A stretch of 64,000 bases of DNA from Plantago major (lineage: Eukaryota > Streptophyta > Magnoliopsida > Lamiales > Plantaginaceae): positions 26,512,667-26,576,666 of the forward strand of contig CM048842.1 in the NCBI GenBank assembly GCA_026545765.1, in the 5' to 3' direction. Positions 34,278 through 46,368 of this stretch are shown piece after piece (within the stretch, counting starts at the first letter, position 1; every line of letters starts with the position of its first letter). The position numbers were made by a program, and so were the translations under genes. Under the pieces are notes generated by a model, which worked only from the letters and a program-made list of their open reading frames with translations, made no database searches and had not been told where the DNA came from.

Positions 34278-35165
34278 GTAGCTTAATGGTTTAACTCTCT
34301 ACTTGTGAAATTTTATGTTTATAAATCTTGTTACTTATAAAAAATTCTTTGTTACAGGCTGAATTAGAAACAAAAGAACAAGAGGAAGCTGCAAAGCTTG
34401 CCTCAGAGACTGAGAAGGAGGCTTCCATAGCCTCACCACTTAAGGAACAGGAGCCTGTCTCACATGTAGAAGAAAGTTCCTTAAGATATAACATCTCAGA
34501 TATGTTCTTTATACACTTGAATAATACTAAAGTGTTTGTTTCTAATAGGCTCCAACTGAGAAGAAAAATGGAGAGACTGAAAAGTCTATCGCTTCAAAGA
34601 AGAATCCAGAGACTTCCAAAGTCTCTGAGAAACAAGTATCTGAACCTTCTGCGGAGAAGGTATTTCATTCAGATACCTATAATCTTCAAAGACAAATCTC
34701 TGACCATTTTTCTCAAACTAACACTTTCTACTTACAGGTTCAAAAATAAGTAGAAGTTGTTGGGGAATTGCCTACTGAATCCCCGTAACCAATGGATATT
34801 GATGAGGCATCAAAGCTTTTATCACAAGAAAAAGTTCCAGAGACTGCACAAGTCTCTGATAGACAAGTATCTGAGCCCCCTATTGTGGAGGTAATTGACT
34901 TCTCAGATAACTAAAATTGTCTAACGTAGTTTTCTTGCTCAAATTTTCAAAGTGTTATGTTTTTAATCTGAGGTTCAAGCAGAAAGAAAGATCACTGAGG
35001 ATCAGGCTTCCCAGTCTCCTCCTCATATTCAGATATCTGAGGCACCTGGAACCTCAGTAGTCAAGTCATCTAAGCCTGTCACACAGGTAACTCAGATACC
35101 TTTCTACTCTAAAAGCCCAGATATCTACTAAAGTTTTAAAACTAATTCAGAACTCTTTCTTTCAG
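34278..35165 (+). other. Run of five short introns in ORF3, copia-2
   Basis: Introns 34278-34357, 34466-34548, 34660-34737, 34890-34972 and 35087-35165 (78-83 bp), each starting GT and ending AG. Exons between them are 108, 111, 152 and 114 bp. The exon lengths in copia-1 are 108, 111, 153 and 120. Reading through the introns gives stops; reading exon to exon stays in phase 0 apart from a 1-bp loss in exon 4. Confidence 0.75.
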
Positions 35166-36968
35166 GCTCAAGCTAATGCCTTAGTGGTCCCTGAAGTTTT
35201 GAACAAGGACCTACTTCCATTCTTCAAAGCTCATACTCTGCCAAAGCATCTAAAGTGTTTCAAGAAATGACAGAGACTCAGATGCTCTGATCTGTTTGAG
35301 ATCAAAAGGGTCACTGATCACCCTACCAGAAGAGCAAGAGAATTTGACTTGGAGAATTATGTGCATGCAATGTTTCCAACTAAGCAATATGCATTTGCCA
35401 CGTTGATGAATAAGAACTTCATAAAGGAAGTAGCACACAGGCTCATTGAAACCTTTGAAAAGGCAGATAGTCAGACCAGAATGGAGATGGCATTCAAGCC
35501 AATCTTGCCCAAGTTCCTACAGTGCATACCCTCTGAACAAGAGGAAGTAAATGGGCAATTGGTCACACTTCCATAAGTGATCAATCTGGTTTCTGAAGAT
35601 GAAGAGGAAACAGATGAGAATAATTTTGAAGAACCTCCTTCTGACCATCAAAAGGATGATAATGACAAAAAGGATGATGATGATGCCCCTACACTAGGGA
35701 CAGGAGGGATTGCACAAGGAAATAATGCCTTAGTTGCTGAAAAGCACACTGAGAGGACTTCACAAAATTCCCCTCCTCCATCTCCTCAGAAGTCTACACA
35801 TCCATCTCCCCAACAAAAAGACTCTACTAGTTGAGCACTCTGAGGACAACACTCAGAAAATATTGGATGCACAAGCCAGAGTTGATCAACTCAAACTGTT
35901 GTTGGAGGAAGAACAACAGCTAAATCTTCAACTGGAGAGAAGATAATTGAATCCAAAGCAAAGCTCCAAACGATTGTAGATCAAACCATCAAGGAAATGG
36001 AAGCTTATGCTGAGATGAAAGAACTCCAGCTTGTTGTTCAGGCAATTGCTGAAGAATTAATACTGAGCAACTATCTAAAGACAAGCATGAAGCTAAGGCT
36101 GCATCACCAAAAGAAGTACCATCCTCCTACTTGAAAGGAAAGAAGCCCATCTCTGAGATGGTTGCTGGGCTAGAAAATATTGATGAAAATGCCCAAGAGG
36201 ATGAAGATCACTGGGATGAAGACTCAGATGATAAAGAAGACAGAACCTTGGCAGAACATGCAAATTTTCACTTGGGAGTTTCTCACTTAAAGAGAAAACT
36301 GATAGCTCCTCAAAGCCAGATACCAGGTTGTGGCAACTCTAAGAAAGGAGTTGTCTCATCAAGATGAAGAAGGAATTGTATCAGTCCTTGCTGAAATGAA
36401 GAAGTTCACTGAGTTAATCACTCAGAGAACAACAAGTTTGGTTATTGCTCAAAGAGACCTAGGCATAGTAAGGGATGATGAAAATAATCTTGATGAAAAA
36501 GCCCTCAATGAGGCTAGCTATGCTGCTGGAAAAGCATATGCTACTCAAGGCCCACTGGCAGAGTTCACTGATAAGGAAACAGGACTTATCAAACAAAATA
36601 AGGAGCTCAAGGCTGAATTACAAAAGTTGGTTGCTGCCTATGACTATCTGCAAAGGAATTTTAAGTCACTCTCAGAATCCTTTGTGACACTGAGTCAGTC
36701 AACAATGGCTAAGGGGGAAGGATATCAAGGACAAGGGAAAGGATCCGGCACTTAGAAAGGAAGAGGAAACAAGAAGAAATCTTCCCAACCACCTCTCCGA
36801 ATCAATGAGCCCTCCTCCAGTCAGACTACTCTACACATAGTGGACACCACTCAGCAACTTCCTGAATAAGGAATGACAACAAGGGCCAGGGCACAGAAAC
36901 CTCCAATGAGTACCAAGGCTCCAAGGAGAACACAAGTGAGAGGGATTGAAGAGTCTTCTGAATAAGCA

Positions 36969-37039
36969 GAAGAAGAAGAAGAAGAAGAAGAAGAAGAAGA
37001 AGAAGAAGAAGAAGAAGAAGAAGAAGAAGAAGAAGAAGG
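36969..37039 (+). repeat. (GAA)n microsatellite in ORF3, copia-2
   Basis: About 23 GAA triplets encoding poly-Glu in the ORF3 frame. The copia-1 counterpart at 45407-45461 has about 18. Complementary frames give meaningless poly-Phe or poly-Ser frames. Confidence 0.9.
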
Positions 37040-37983
37040 ACAAATCAAATCCCAGGGCAATGAAGAATGCTGCAAAATTTTACAAGAATTGATCTTGATG
37101 ATGATGATGAAGAGACTGATGAAGATGAAGCTCCTCTTCACAGAAAAAGAAAAAGGGTTGATAGCCTATCTGAGCCCATAGCTGCAACGCCTCTAGCAGC
37201 TAAAACACCCTCTGGAAATACCAAGTCTATCCAGGGTGGTTCTTCAAGCAATCCCCCAAGGGAAAATTCATGGACAAAGAGGAAGAGATCAAGGGATATC
37301 AAGTTTGGCAGGATACTTCCACAAAATCCAGAAGATGCCCTGATTGAGCATGTGAAAACTGATAACAACTCCTCATATAAGATTGAGTATGTGAAGACCA
37401 ACAAGGACTCCTCTGTCTACAGGTGCATTAATCAGAAGAATGGCTATTGGATTCTGGAACTCAAGCACTTACTAGTAAATGAAAAATTTCCAGAACCAAT
37501 CCATAAACAACTCATGGCATGGAGAAAAGACAAGCCAGTCTTGATTAACACCAACCACATCAAAGCCTGGTTAGATTTTGACGTAATCAAGAGAATAGAA
37601 GCCATGAAGAAGGACCTCTCTGATGATTGTCCTTATGGAAAGCCAGATGATGTGCACAAAATTCCCAACATCACTGGAACATGCACAAGAGAAAGACTTG
37701 TTGTGGAACCCTATGAGTCTTTCTACATGACTGATGATCAATACAAGGGAGACATTAGATATCTGAGGATCATATATGAATACTTCAAACTATCAGATAT
37801 CAGAATTGAGCATGCCTGGAAATGGGAAAGTATCTGTGGGGCAAACAATTTGCCAAGAAGAATCCCACCAAAACCTACAAAGATGTCTGTGGATTTGCCA
37901 GAAACACTAAGATGATAGTCAGGACCTTACTCTATGACTACTCAGATGATATCAAAAGGTTTGGGGATAGGTAATTTGCAAAT

Positions 37984-38381
37984 TGATCCACAGATTTGAT
38001 GATTGAAGACTTGAAGATTTTGAAGACTTGAAGACTAGTTTATTAGGATGTCGACTTCGAGCTTGGTTACTCCTGTTGTCCTAATTTTAACTAAGTATTT
38101 TGTATCTTGCTGACTGTGCTGTAATATGCTCTGTTTATTAAGTTATCTGTGAACTTTCTTTGTAACTTATCTGATGAACCTACTCTCAGATATCAATCTA
38201 TAAAAAGATAACTTGTCAGCAAAGATCACACCTTGCGATTTGGTTGATGTTTACTTTCTGCACTTAATTAAAATGAATTGAAAAGATCATAAGAAATGAT
38301 TAAGTGTTAGATTGTTCCCTCTTCCAAGTTGTAATAGGTTTTAAAGATAGTCATCGTTGACTGATCAAAAAGGGGGAAATT
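37984..38381 (+). other. 3' untranslated region and polypurine tract, copia-2
   Basis: No gene. Ends with AAAAAGGGGGAAA (38367-38379) and TT before the LTR tip, the expected plus-strand primer site. Same layout at 46751-46765 in copia-1. Confidence 0.8.
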
Positions 38382-39993
38382 TGTTAGGAATATATGTTTA
38401 GATTTTGATCAGCAACCTAATGACTTATCTTAGCTCAGAAATGTGGTTAGTACTCTTGGTTCATTTGAACACTGTAAAAGAGGAAAATCACTAAGTATGT
38501 TAGTCTAGCAAATCTTGTATAGGATGTTAGGTCTCTGAATGTAATTTTTATATCTTTGATGAAGACCAAGAAGAAGGCATCCAGCAGGAGAGTTCAACAA
38601 ATTTTGAAGATTTGAAAAATGCACAAGATTGCTGAAGACGAAGGTCATCATATACCTATGTCCAGATATCTTTGATAAACAAGTGTTTCTCAATAAACAA
38701 GTTTCGCAAAAAGATTTCTGAGAACACAAGGTTACTGAACAAGGAAAAGTGCCCACAGATATCTATACTCACATATCCTGGATAAAACTATATTTCTGGA
38801 AAACAATGTTTCAACAAGTATCTGGAGATGTGAAGGTTTCTAGAAAGGGACATGCAATACTTCAGAAAGCGTGCATAGTTCTGTTGGCACTACAGGACAA
38901 AAATAGTACAATGCAATAAATGCGCAGACAGAGTCATCTGAAAAAAAGAGGAAATATCTGAAAAGAGACAACGTCTTCTGCAGTAGTATTTACAGATATC
39001 AATAGTTTGAATTTCATTAAGCCTAACGGACACTATTCAAACGGCATGATTTTCAACTATAAATATCACCACTTAGAATGCTTGAAAAACACACCTTGAA
39101 CTTACACACTGAACACACCAAGAACTTACATCGACGAACTCATACAAGCCTTCAACTTACTTACTCTTTAGCTTACAGTTGCGACTAAGCTCTTGAATTC
39201 TAAGTAGCACGAAAGTTCTAAGTGTCCTGATCCTTAACAAGCATTGCTATCTATGATGGAGTTGAATCAAAAGATCAAGTATCTAAGTTTCATTCTCCAG
39301 AACATTTAACATAGACTTGGGTCAGTAAGGAACATATCACCACACATTGTGAAGTGTGTTAAGTGATTCTTGTTCTATCAAGTATTCTTACATAACTGAG
39401 AAAGTTATAAAGACTACTCACCTGACAAACTACCTTAACCAACACCTTAAACGGCGTGGAGTACAAGAAGTACTTAGTTTGGGAAACTAAGGAATAACTC
39501 CAAGGTTACTGAGCATAGGAAGTACTTAGTTTGGGAAACTGAGAAATAGCTTAAAGATTTCTGAGTATAGGAAGTACTTGGCTGAGAAAGCCTGGGAATA
39601 ACTCAGGGGGAACACTTGGTTGGGAACCTAGTGTATTTAGGAATCGAGAGAAGATATTTGTAAGGTGAACTCAATTATCTGTCTTAGTGGATTCTAGGTC
39701 TGAGAAATGCCGAAGTGGATTAGTTGAAGGATTACGCCACCTTCAGATACCACTATAAAGATCAGTTTTATTTACTTACTGCAATTTATTACTTGCTTTA
39801 TTTACCTTGCTTAGTATTTACACATATCTTGCTGAGCACGTGCACTTTTCACAAAAAAAGTCTTCCGCTCTCTGAAATTAAGTATCAGATATCTTCACAG
39901 ATATCTGAGAAATTGTGTTTATCGACAAAAGTTGTAAAAGACTATTCACCCCCCGGCCCCAGTCTTTTTCCTTTACCGTTATCTGGACCAACA
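38382..39993 (+). repeat. 3' LTR of copia-2
   Basis: TGTTAGGAATATATG...GGACCAACA, 1,612 bp, collinear with 23993-25623. TATA box TATAAATATC at 39058-39067. The poly-C run is short and interrupted (CCCCCCGGCCCC, 39949-39960). Confidence 0.95.
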
Positions 39994-40476
39994 CTCTGAG
40001 ATCAATCAATGTCAAAGTATGAATGTCTAGAGCTTTTCTATGAACTAGGTTAAAAGATGTTCTGAGAGAAAAATCCCAATTCTAAGCTAATAAGGAAAAA
40101 CAAAAATTATGTTCTGCGTATCTCGCCGCGGCGGCAAGAATAGCTCGCCACGGCGAGCCTGCTTAATAGAAAAATATATAGCGGTCGCATAATTTCACCG
40201 CTGTGAGCTTCAATCTTCAAGACAGGAGCTTCATTCGCAAAATCTTGCCGCGGCGAGCCTTCTTTAAGCACAGAAGATATACATTCGCTAAATCTCGCCG
40301 CGGCGAGCATGCTAAGCAGCTTGTTCTCATTTAGCTCAAAAGACATCGATTCCTGCAAAACGTAAACAAAACACCAAAGCGTAAAAATGAACTAAAAAGA
40401 CAATAAAACTAAAGACAAAGACTCACAAAGACCACTAAAAAAGGACCAAATGAGACTCTAAATTATAGTCTCATCA
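39994..40476 (-). repeat. Solo LTR X1, second part
   Basis: Continues X1 after the copia-2 insertion and ends ATAGTCTCATCA at 40476, followed by the target duplication CTGCT. It contains four or five CTCGCCGCGGCGAG-type words (40127-40311). Confidence 0.85.
40127..40311. repeat. CTCGCCGCGGCGAG palindrome array in X1
   Basis: Words such as CTCGCCGCGGCGG, CTCGCCACGGCGAGC, CTTGCCGCGGCGAGC and CTCGCCGCGGCGAGC, spaced 20-60 bp. The counterpart in X2 is at 41812-42040. Confidence 0.85.
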
Positions 40477-40955
40477 CTGCTCTACAAATATGAGTATACA
40501 AACATGATGAAAAAGGTTACTGCGTCTCAGAAAGGTTCAATGAAACGAAAGACTGATGAGGTATCTGAGGGTTCCGTTGTGACCAAAAAGCCCAGAACTT
40601 CAAGACAGAAGTCTGCCAGTAAATTAGAAGAGACTCCCAATGTGGATGTCGACTCTTAGATATCTGTCCCCACTGCTGATGAACTCATCAATGCTGCTGA
40701 GTGCCTTGCTGATGAACTTATAAAAGTTGATAAAAGTAGTGAGAGACTTCACGCACTCTGCAGAAGCATCAGGGATTGTTGATAATTCAGTTCCAAATTT
40801 CGATGAGGGATCTGAAGATGAGGGGGAACTAAAAATTGCCAAGGTTGCTGAGAGAGCAACAAGTGTAGCGGTTGCTGAAGAAGGACCCACATCAAAGGTT
40901 GTTGAAGAAGCAACTGTGTCCAAGGTCACTAGACAAAACACACCATCAGAGCAAG

Positions 40956-42209
40956 TGATGTGCTCAAATTAATACTTAGTAAACAAGTAGTAAGCAGTTG
41001 TTTTAGACAGACAATGCTAACCACAAGATCGTTCGCTAAGAAACCAATTAAGCTACCACAACGAATTGAGAGCAAACATTTACTTGTGAAAACAGATTGA
41101 ATGATTTAGGTTTTGAATACTTTCGAAACTAGAAATCAGAATAAAGCAAGTAAATTGTTTGAATCAAAGAGATAGAGAGAACACAATAGTTATGATAGAG
41201 TACTGCTAATTCGCTCTAGGAAAATCGTTCATACGTGTCACACGGTCGGTGTACATAAATCAATCAATCCAATTCAACCAATCTTTATTTGAATGTTTTG
41301 AAATAGAGAAATCATGGGTCGTCAATCCACGATCCTTAACCGGAAACGATTTTGAAAGTCTTAATCTAGCTTATTGGATTGAAGGTTTTACGAAGATTTG
41401 AAGATAGACGAACCTATATGAACGAATCTAAACCCTAGAAGCGAATATGCATAACCGTCACATAACTACCATGTTCAAAGTGGTTTAGCTACTCATGATA
41501 GAAGCAAGGATCAAAGAATTCAAGATATTGCTCATGCTAAACATAAACAAAATGATAATCGCATGCAAGCTCATACAATTCGACAAACAAGAATAAGAAC
41601 GAATTGTAAAGAGATAAACAATAGAGAATTACCACAGTAACCAGGAATTCGATATCAACCCTTCAATCAAAGATAAAACCAAGCTCCAATGTAGTTCAAT
41701 CTCAAGAATAATGTCCAGGAGTTTTTTTCTAAGAACTAGGTTAAAAGAAAGTATGCAATAAAGAATTCAAAATATAATCTAATAAGGAAAGCAAAACTCT
41801 GATCCTGCACTTCTCGCCGCGGCGAGCCTTCTTAATCTTAGAATATATAGCCCTCGCATAATTTCGCCGCGGCAGGCAAATCCCTTCGCCGCGGCGAGCT
41901 TCAATCTTCAAAACAAGAGCTCATTCGCAAAATCTCGCCGCGGCGGACTGATTTCCTCGCCGCGGTGAGCCTTCCTGCAATTCCCAAGTCCAAGCTCGTT
42001 AAATCTTGCCATGGCGGACAGAATCCCTTACCGCGGCGAGCTATGCTAAGTAGCTCGTCCTCATTTAGCTCAAAAGACATCGATTCCTGTAAAATGTAAA
42101 TAAAACACCAAAGCGTAAAAATGAACTAAAAAGACTATAAAACTAAAGACAAAGACTCACAAAGACCGCTAAAAAGGACCAAATGAGACTCTAAAATATA
42201 GTCTCACAA
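40956..42209 (-). repeat. Solo LTR X2 in ORF3 of copia-1
   Basis: TGATGTGCTCAAATT...TAGTCTCACAA, 1,254 bp, same family and orientation as X1. Flanked by GCAAG at 40951-40955 and 42210-42214. The empty site exists in copia-2 near 33822. Carries the CTCGCCGCGGCGAG array 41812-42040 and a TTAGCTACTCATG box at 41485-41497. No internal region or second LTR is present. Confidence 0.85.
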
Positions 42210-42651
42210 GCAAGTAACACTTAAGCATATTGAAGATGCTCTGATGAGTGGTAAATTAGTGTTGGAGGATACTGTCAATGCCTCAACACTTAAAAGTCTG
42301 TCTCAAACAGATCTGGATAGGCCCTATACTGCATCACCTTCACCATCCGAATCAATATCACCACAACAGCCACAAGTGGATGTTGAAATGGTACTTAAGT
42401 TACATCATGAGATTCCAGCATTTCTACAATGCTGAAGAAATTCCTGCAAAAGTGCAGGTTCCCCAACTCAATGAGAGGGATCAAGCTGAGACTTCGACTC
42501 AGAATGTTCAAACAGGGGAGCAACTGAGTCCCGAACTCAGGATAGGTCTGAAGTACCACAAACTTCAAACAAAGAAGTGGTCCAAGAACAACAAGACCAA
42601 CGCATGGAAACTTCACAAGTTCCAGAGACCAATCAGCCTGACATAGCTCAG

Positions 42652-43542
42652 GTAGCTGAGTGGTTTAACTCTTTACTTGTGATAATTTATGCTTAAATCT
42701 TGTTACTTATTAAAATTTCTTTGTTACAGGTTGAATTAGAAACACAAGAACAAGAGGAAGCTGCAAAGCTTGCCTCAGAGACTGAGAAGGAGGCTCCCAC
42801 AGCATCACCACTTAAGGAATTTGAGCATGTGCTACAGGTGAAAGATAGTTCCTTAAGATATTACTTTTCAGATATTTGTTTATACACTTGACTAATTAAC
42901 TGATTGTTTCTAATAGGCTCCAACTGAGAAGAAGAATGATGAGGCTGAGAAGCCAAGATCATCAGAGAATCAACCAGAGACTCACAAAGTCTATGAGGAA
43001 AAAGAATCTAAGTCTTCTATTGAGAAGGTATATATCTCAGATATCTATACTTTCCACACTGATACTCTGATCATTTTTTTCTAAAAAATACTTAACACTT
43101 TCTACTTACAGGCTCAAAAAGAAGTAGAAGTTGGTCGGGATGTGCCACCTCAATCCCCACAACCAATTGAAATTGATGAGGCCACCAAGCCTTAATCATC
43201 TGAGAAAATTCAAGAAACTGCATAAGTTTATGAGAGACAAACATCTGAGCCTCCTACTTTGGAGGTAATTGACATCTCAGATATCAAATTGTCTAATTAT
43301 TTCTCTAAATAAATTTCTAAGTGTTATGCTATCTCTATTCTCAGGTTCAAAAAGAAAGAGAGGATGCTGAGGATCAGACTTCCAAGTCTCCTCCTCACAC
43401 TAAGATATCTGAGGCACCTGGAACCTTAGTAGTCCAACCATCTGAGCCTGTTGCTATTGCACAGGTAACACAGATACTTGACTACTCTAAAACCCAGATA
43501 TCTACTAAAGTTTTGAACCTAACTCAAAACTCTCTCTTCCAG
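42652..43542 (+). other. Run of five short introns in ORF3, copia-1
   Basis: Introns 42652-42729, 42838-42916, 43028-43111, 43265-43344 and 43465-43542 (78-84 bp), all GT...AG with pyrimidine-rich or T-rich 3' ends. Exons of 108, 111, 153 and 120 bp are all multiples of three, begin GTTGAA, GCTCCA, GCTCAA and GTTCAA, and read in phase 0. Exon 6 starts GCTCAA at 43543. Two stops in exon 4 are absent from copia-2 and so are later damage. Confidence 0.8.
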
Positions 43543-45406
43543 GCTCAAGCTAGTGCCACAGTGGTCCCTGATGTTTCAGACAAGGACCTACTTCCATTTT
43601 TCAAGAATCACACTCTGCCAAAGCATCTCAAGTGCTTCAAGAAATGGCAGAGACTCGGATTCTCTAATTTGGCTGAAATAACAAGGGTCACTGATCACCC
43701 TACTCGAAGAGAAGGAGCATTTAACTTTGAAAACTATGTCCATGCAATGTTCCCAACAGAGCAATACTCTTTTGCTACTCTAATGCATAAGTACTTCATC
43801 AAGGAAGTAGCACACAAGCTCATTCAAGCCTTTGAAAAGGCAGATGGTCAGACCAGAATGCAAATGTCATTCAAGCAAGTCTTGCCCTAGAGTCTACAAA
43901 TCATACCTCTGAGCAAGAGGAAGTAAATGGGCAAATGATCACTATTCCAGAAGTGCTCAATCTGGTCTCTAAAGATGAAGAAGAGAAGGAGACAGATGAA
44001 AATGATTATGAAGAACCTCCATATGACCATCACAAGGATGAGGATGATAAGAAGGATGATGATGATGATGCCCCTGCACTAGGGACAAGAGGGATTGAAC
44101 AAGGAAAGAATGCCTCAGTTGCTGAAAAGCACACTGAGAGGACTTCACAGAATTCCCCTCCTCCATCTCCTCATAAATCTACCCATCCCTCTCCCCAACA
44201 AAAGGGCACTACCGCACAAGTAGTTGAGCACTCTAAGGATAACACTCATAAGATATTGGATGCACAAGCCAGAGTTGCTCAACTCAAACAATTGTTGGAG
44301 GAAGAACAACAGCTAAATCTTCAACTGGAAGAAAAGATAGCTGAATCTAAAGAAAAGCTCCAAAATATTGAAGATCTTACTGTCAAGGAAATGGAAGCTT
44401 ATGCTGAGATGAAGGAACTTCGGCTTGCCACTGAGGCAATTGCTGATGAATTAGATGTTGAGCAAGCATCTGAAGACAAGCATGATACTAAGGCTGCATT
44501 ACCAAAAGATGTACCATCGTCCTCTTCACTGAAAGGAAAGAAGCCCATCTTTGAGATGGTTGTTGGGCTACAAAATAATTATGAAGATGCCCAAGAGGAT
44601 AAAGATCACTAGGATGAAGACTGAGATGATGAAGAAGACAGAACCTTGGCAGAACATGCCAATGATCATTTGGGAGTTTCTCACATAAAGAGAAAACTGA
44701 TCATTTGGGAGTTTCTCAAAGCTTCAGTAAGACACCAAATCTCAAATCCCATGATTACATGGCCAGATACAAGGTTCTGGCAACTCTAAGAAAGGAGTTG
44801 TCTCAACAAAATGAAGAAGTGACTGCATCAGTCCCTGCTGAAATGACGAAGTTCAATGAGTTAATCACTCAGAGAACAACAAGCTTGGTCATTGCTCAGA
44901 AAGACCTAGGCATGGTAAGGGATGATGACAATAATCTTGCTGAAAAAGCCCTCAATGAGGCTAGCTATGCTGCTGGAAAAGCAGATACTACTCAAGGCCC
45001 AGTGGCAGAGCTCACTGATAAAGAAACAAGACTTATCAAACAAAATTAGGAGCTCAAGGCTGATCTGCAAAAGTTGGTTGCTGCTTACAACTATCTGCAA
45101 GGCAACTTTGACTCACTCTCATAATCCTTTGTGATACTTTGTCAATCAACAATGACTAAGGGGGAAGGATCTCAACGTGCTCAGAGCGGAAGAGGAAGAC
45201 GAAACAAAAGAAGATTTGAACAACCACCTCTCAGAATAAATGAGCCCTCCTCCAGTCAAGTTGCTACTCAGATAGTAGCCACAACTCAGCAAATTCCTAA
45301 ACAAGGAGTGATAACAAGGGCCAGATCACAGGCAAGATCACAAAAACCTACAAGGGGTACCAAGGCCCCAAGGAGAAGACAAGTAATAGGGATTGAAGAG
45401 TCTTCT

Positions 45407-45431
45407 GAAGAAGAAGAAGAAGAAGAAGAAG

Positions 45432-45461
<30 letters not shown>
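45407..45461 (+). repeat. (GAA)n microsatellite in ORF3, copia-1
   Basis: About 18 GAA triplets in the ORF3 reading frame, coding poly-Glu after the EESSEE-like start. Shorter than the copia-2 run. Confidence 0.9.
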
Positions 45462-45462
<1 letters not shown>

Positions 45463-46368
45463 CCAAATCAAATTCCAGGGCAATGAAGAAGGCTGTAAAT
45501 CTCCCACAAGAATTGATCTTAATGATGATGATGAAGAAACTGATGAAGATGAAGCTCCTCTTCACAGGAAAAGAAAACGAGTTGATAGCCTATCTGAGCC
45601 TATAGCTGCAAAGCCTTTAGTAGCTAAAACACCCTCTGGAAATACCAAGTCTATTATCCAGTGTAGTTCTTCAAGCAATCCCCCAAGGGAAAATTCATGT
45701 ACAAAGAGGAAGAGATCAAGGGATATCAAGTTTGGCAGGATACTTCCACAAAAGCCAGAAGATGCCCTGATTGAGTATGTGAAAACTGATAACAACTCCT
45801 CATATAGGTGCATCCATCAGAGAAATGGATACTGGAACTCAAACACTTGCTTGTAAATGAAAAAGGATTTCCAGTACCCATCCATCAACAACTTATGACA
45901 TGGAGAAAAGATAAGCCAATCTTGATCAACACAAATCATGTCAAAGCTTGGTTGGATTTTGAAGTTGTCAAGAGAGTTGAAGCCATGAGGAAGGACGTTA
46001 ATGATGAGTGTCCTTATGGCAATCCTGATGATGTGCACAGAGTACCAAACCTCACTGGAACAGGCACAAGGCCAAGACTTGCTGTGGAACCCTTTGAGTC
46101 ATTCTACATGACTGAAGATCAATACAAAGGTGACATCAGATATCTGAGGATCATATATGAATACTTCAAGCTATCAGATTTCAAAATAGAGCATGCCTGG
46201 AAATGGGGAAAGTATATGTGGGTCAAACACTTTGCCAAGAAGAATCCCACCAAATCATACACAGAAATCTGTGGTTATGCAAGGGACACCGAGATGTTAG
46301 TCAGGACTTTGCTCTATGACTACTCAGATGACATCAAAAGATTTGGAGATAGGGAATTTGCAAATTGA

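Larger units (their letters stand above)
32438..37983 (+). pseudogene. ORF3 of copia-2 (envelope position, multi-exon)
   Basis: Aligns along its whole length with ORF3 of copia-1. The start ATG has become ATA. 32509-33354 is open and contains FNPDHWTSNHRMIWGG. A 1-nt loss near 33321 shifts the frame. Five GT-AG introns lie at 34278-35165. Exon 6 onward encodes a conserved segment (about 35200-35570), acidic repeats, a coiled-coil-like stretch, a (GAA)n poly-Glu run (36969-37039) and the C-terminal domain (37067-37975), with the final codons mutated to a stop. Without introns the ancestral protein would be about 1,700 residues, far larger than usual SIRE env-like ORFs. No hydrophobic membrane segment is seen. 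Role unknown. Confidence 0.7.
23993..39993 (+). mobile_element. Copia-2: full-length SIRE-like Ty1-copia element
   Basis: 5' LTR 23993-25623, initiator-Met primer binding site at 25626, gag 25742-28270, protease-integrase-RT-RNase H 28291-31668, hairpin cluster 31665-31797, ORF3 32438-37983, polypurine tract 38367-38379, 3' LTR 38382-39993. It is inserted inside solo LTR X1. The flanks are CTCCA (left) and CTCTG (right), so a target duplication is at best degraded. The LTRs are close in sequence, making this younger than copia-1. All ORFs carry lesions. Confidence 0.9.
22474..46368 (+). pseudogene. ORF3 of copia-1 (envelope position, multi-exon), interrupted
   Basis: Pieces 22474-23208, 40477-40955 and 42210-46368. 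The ATG at 22474 is intact, and the last codons read FGDREFAN before the TGA at 46366-46368. The N-terminal domain contains FNPDHWTSNHRMIWGG. The middle holds small exons separated by five introns (42652-43542). An acidic region, a long coiled-coil-like stretch (about 44220-44460) and a poly-Glu run (45407-45461) follow. The conserved C-terminal domain contains YLRIIYEYFKLSD. By position it is the env-like ORF of SIRE elements, but I see no signal peptide or membrane segment. Breaks: TAA codons near 43193 and 43221, TAG near 43888, a stop near 44610, and frame changes near 42430, 45050 and 45830. Function unknown. Confidence 0.7.

Noticed and set aside
36831-37141. Poly-Phe and poly-Ser frames on the minus strand (also 45286-45565)
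   Set aside because: Antisense reading of the (GAA)n run in ORF3; low-complexity artefact, not a membrane protein.
23988-39998. Target duplication of copia-2
   Set aside because: CTCCA on the left and CTCTG on the right agree at only three of five bases; not claimed.
40127-40311. Palindrome array as a CRISPR array
   Set aside because: Repeats are short, irregularly spaced, inside a plant LTR and without cas genes.
40956-42209. X as a MITE or DNA transposon because of TGATG...CATCA ends
   Set aside because: The 5-bp duplications, 1.25-kb size, and end and internal similarity to LTR A fit a solo LTR better.
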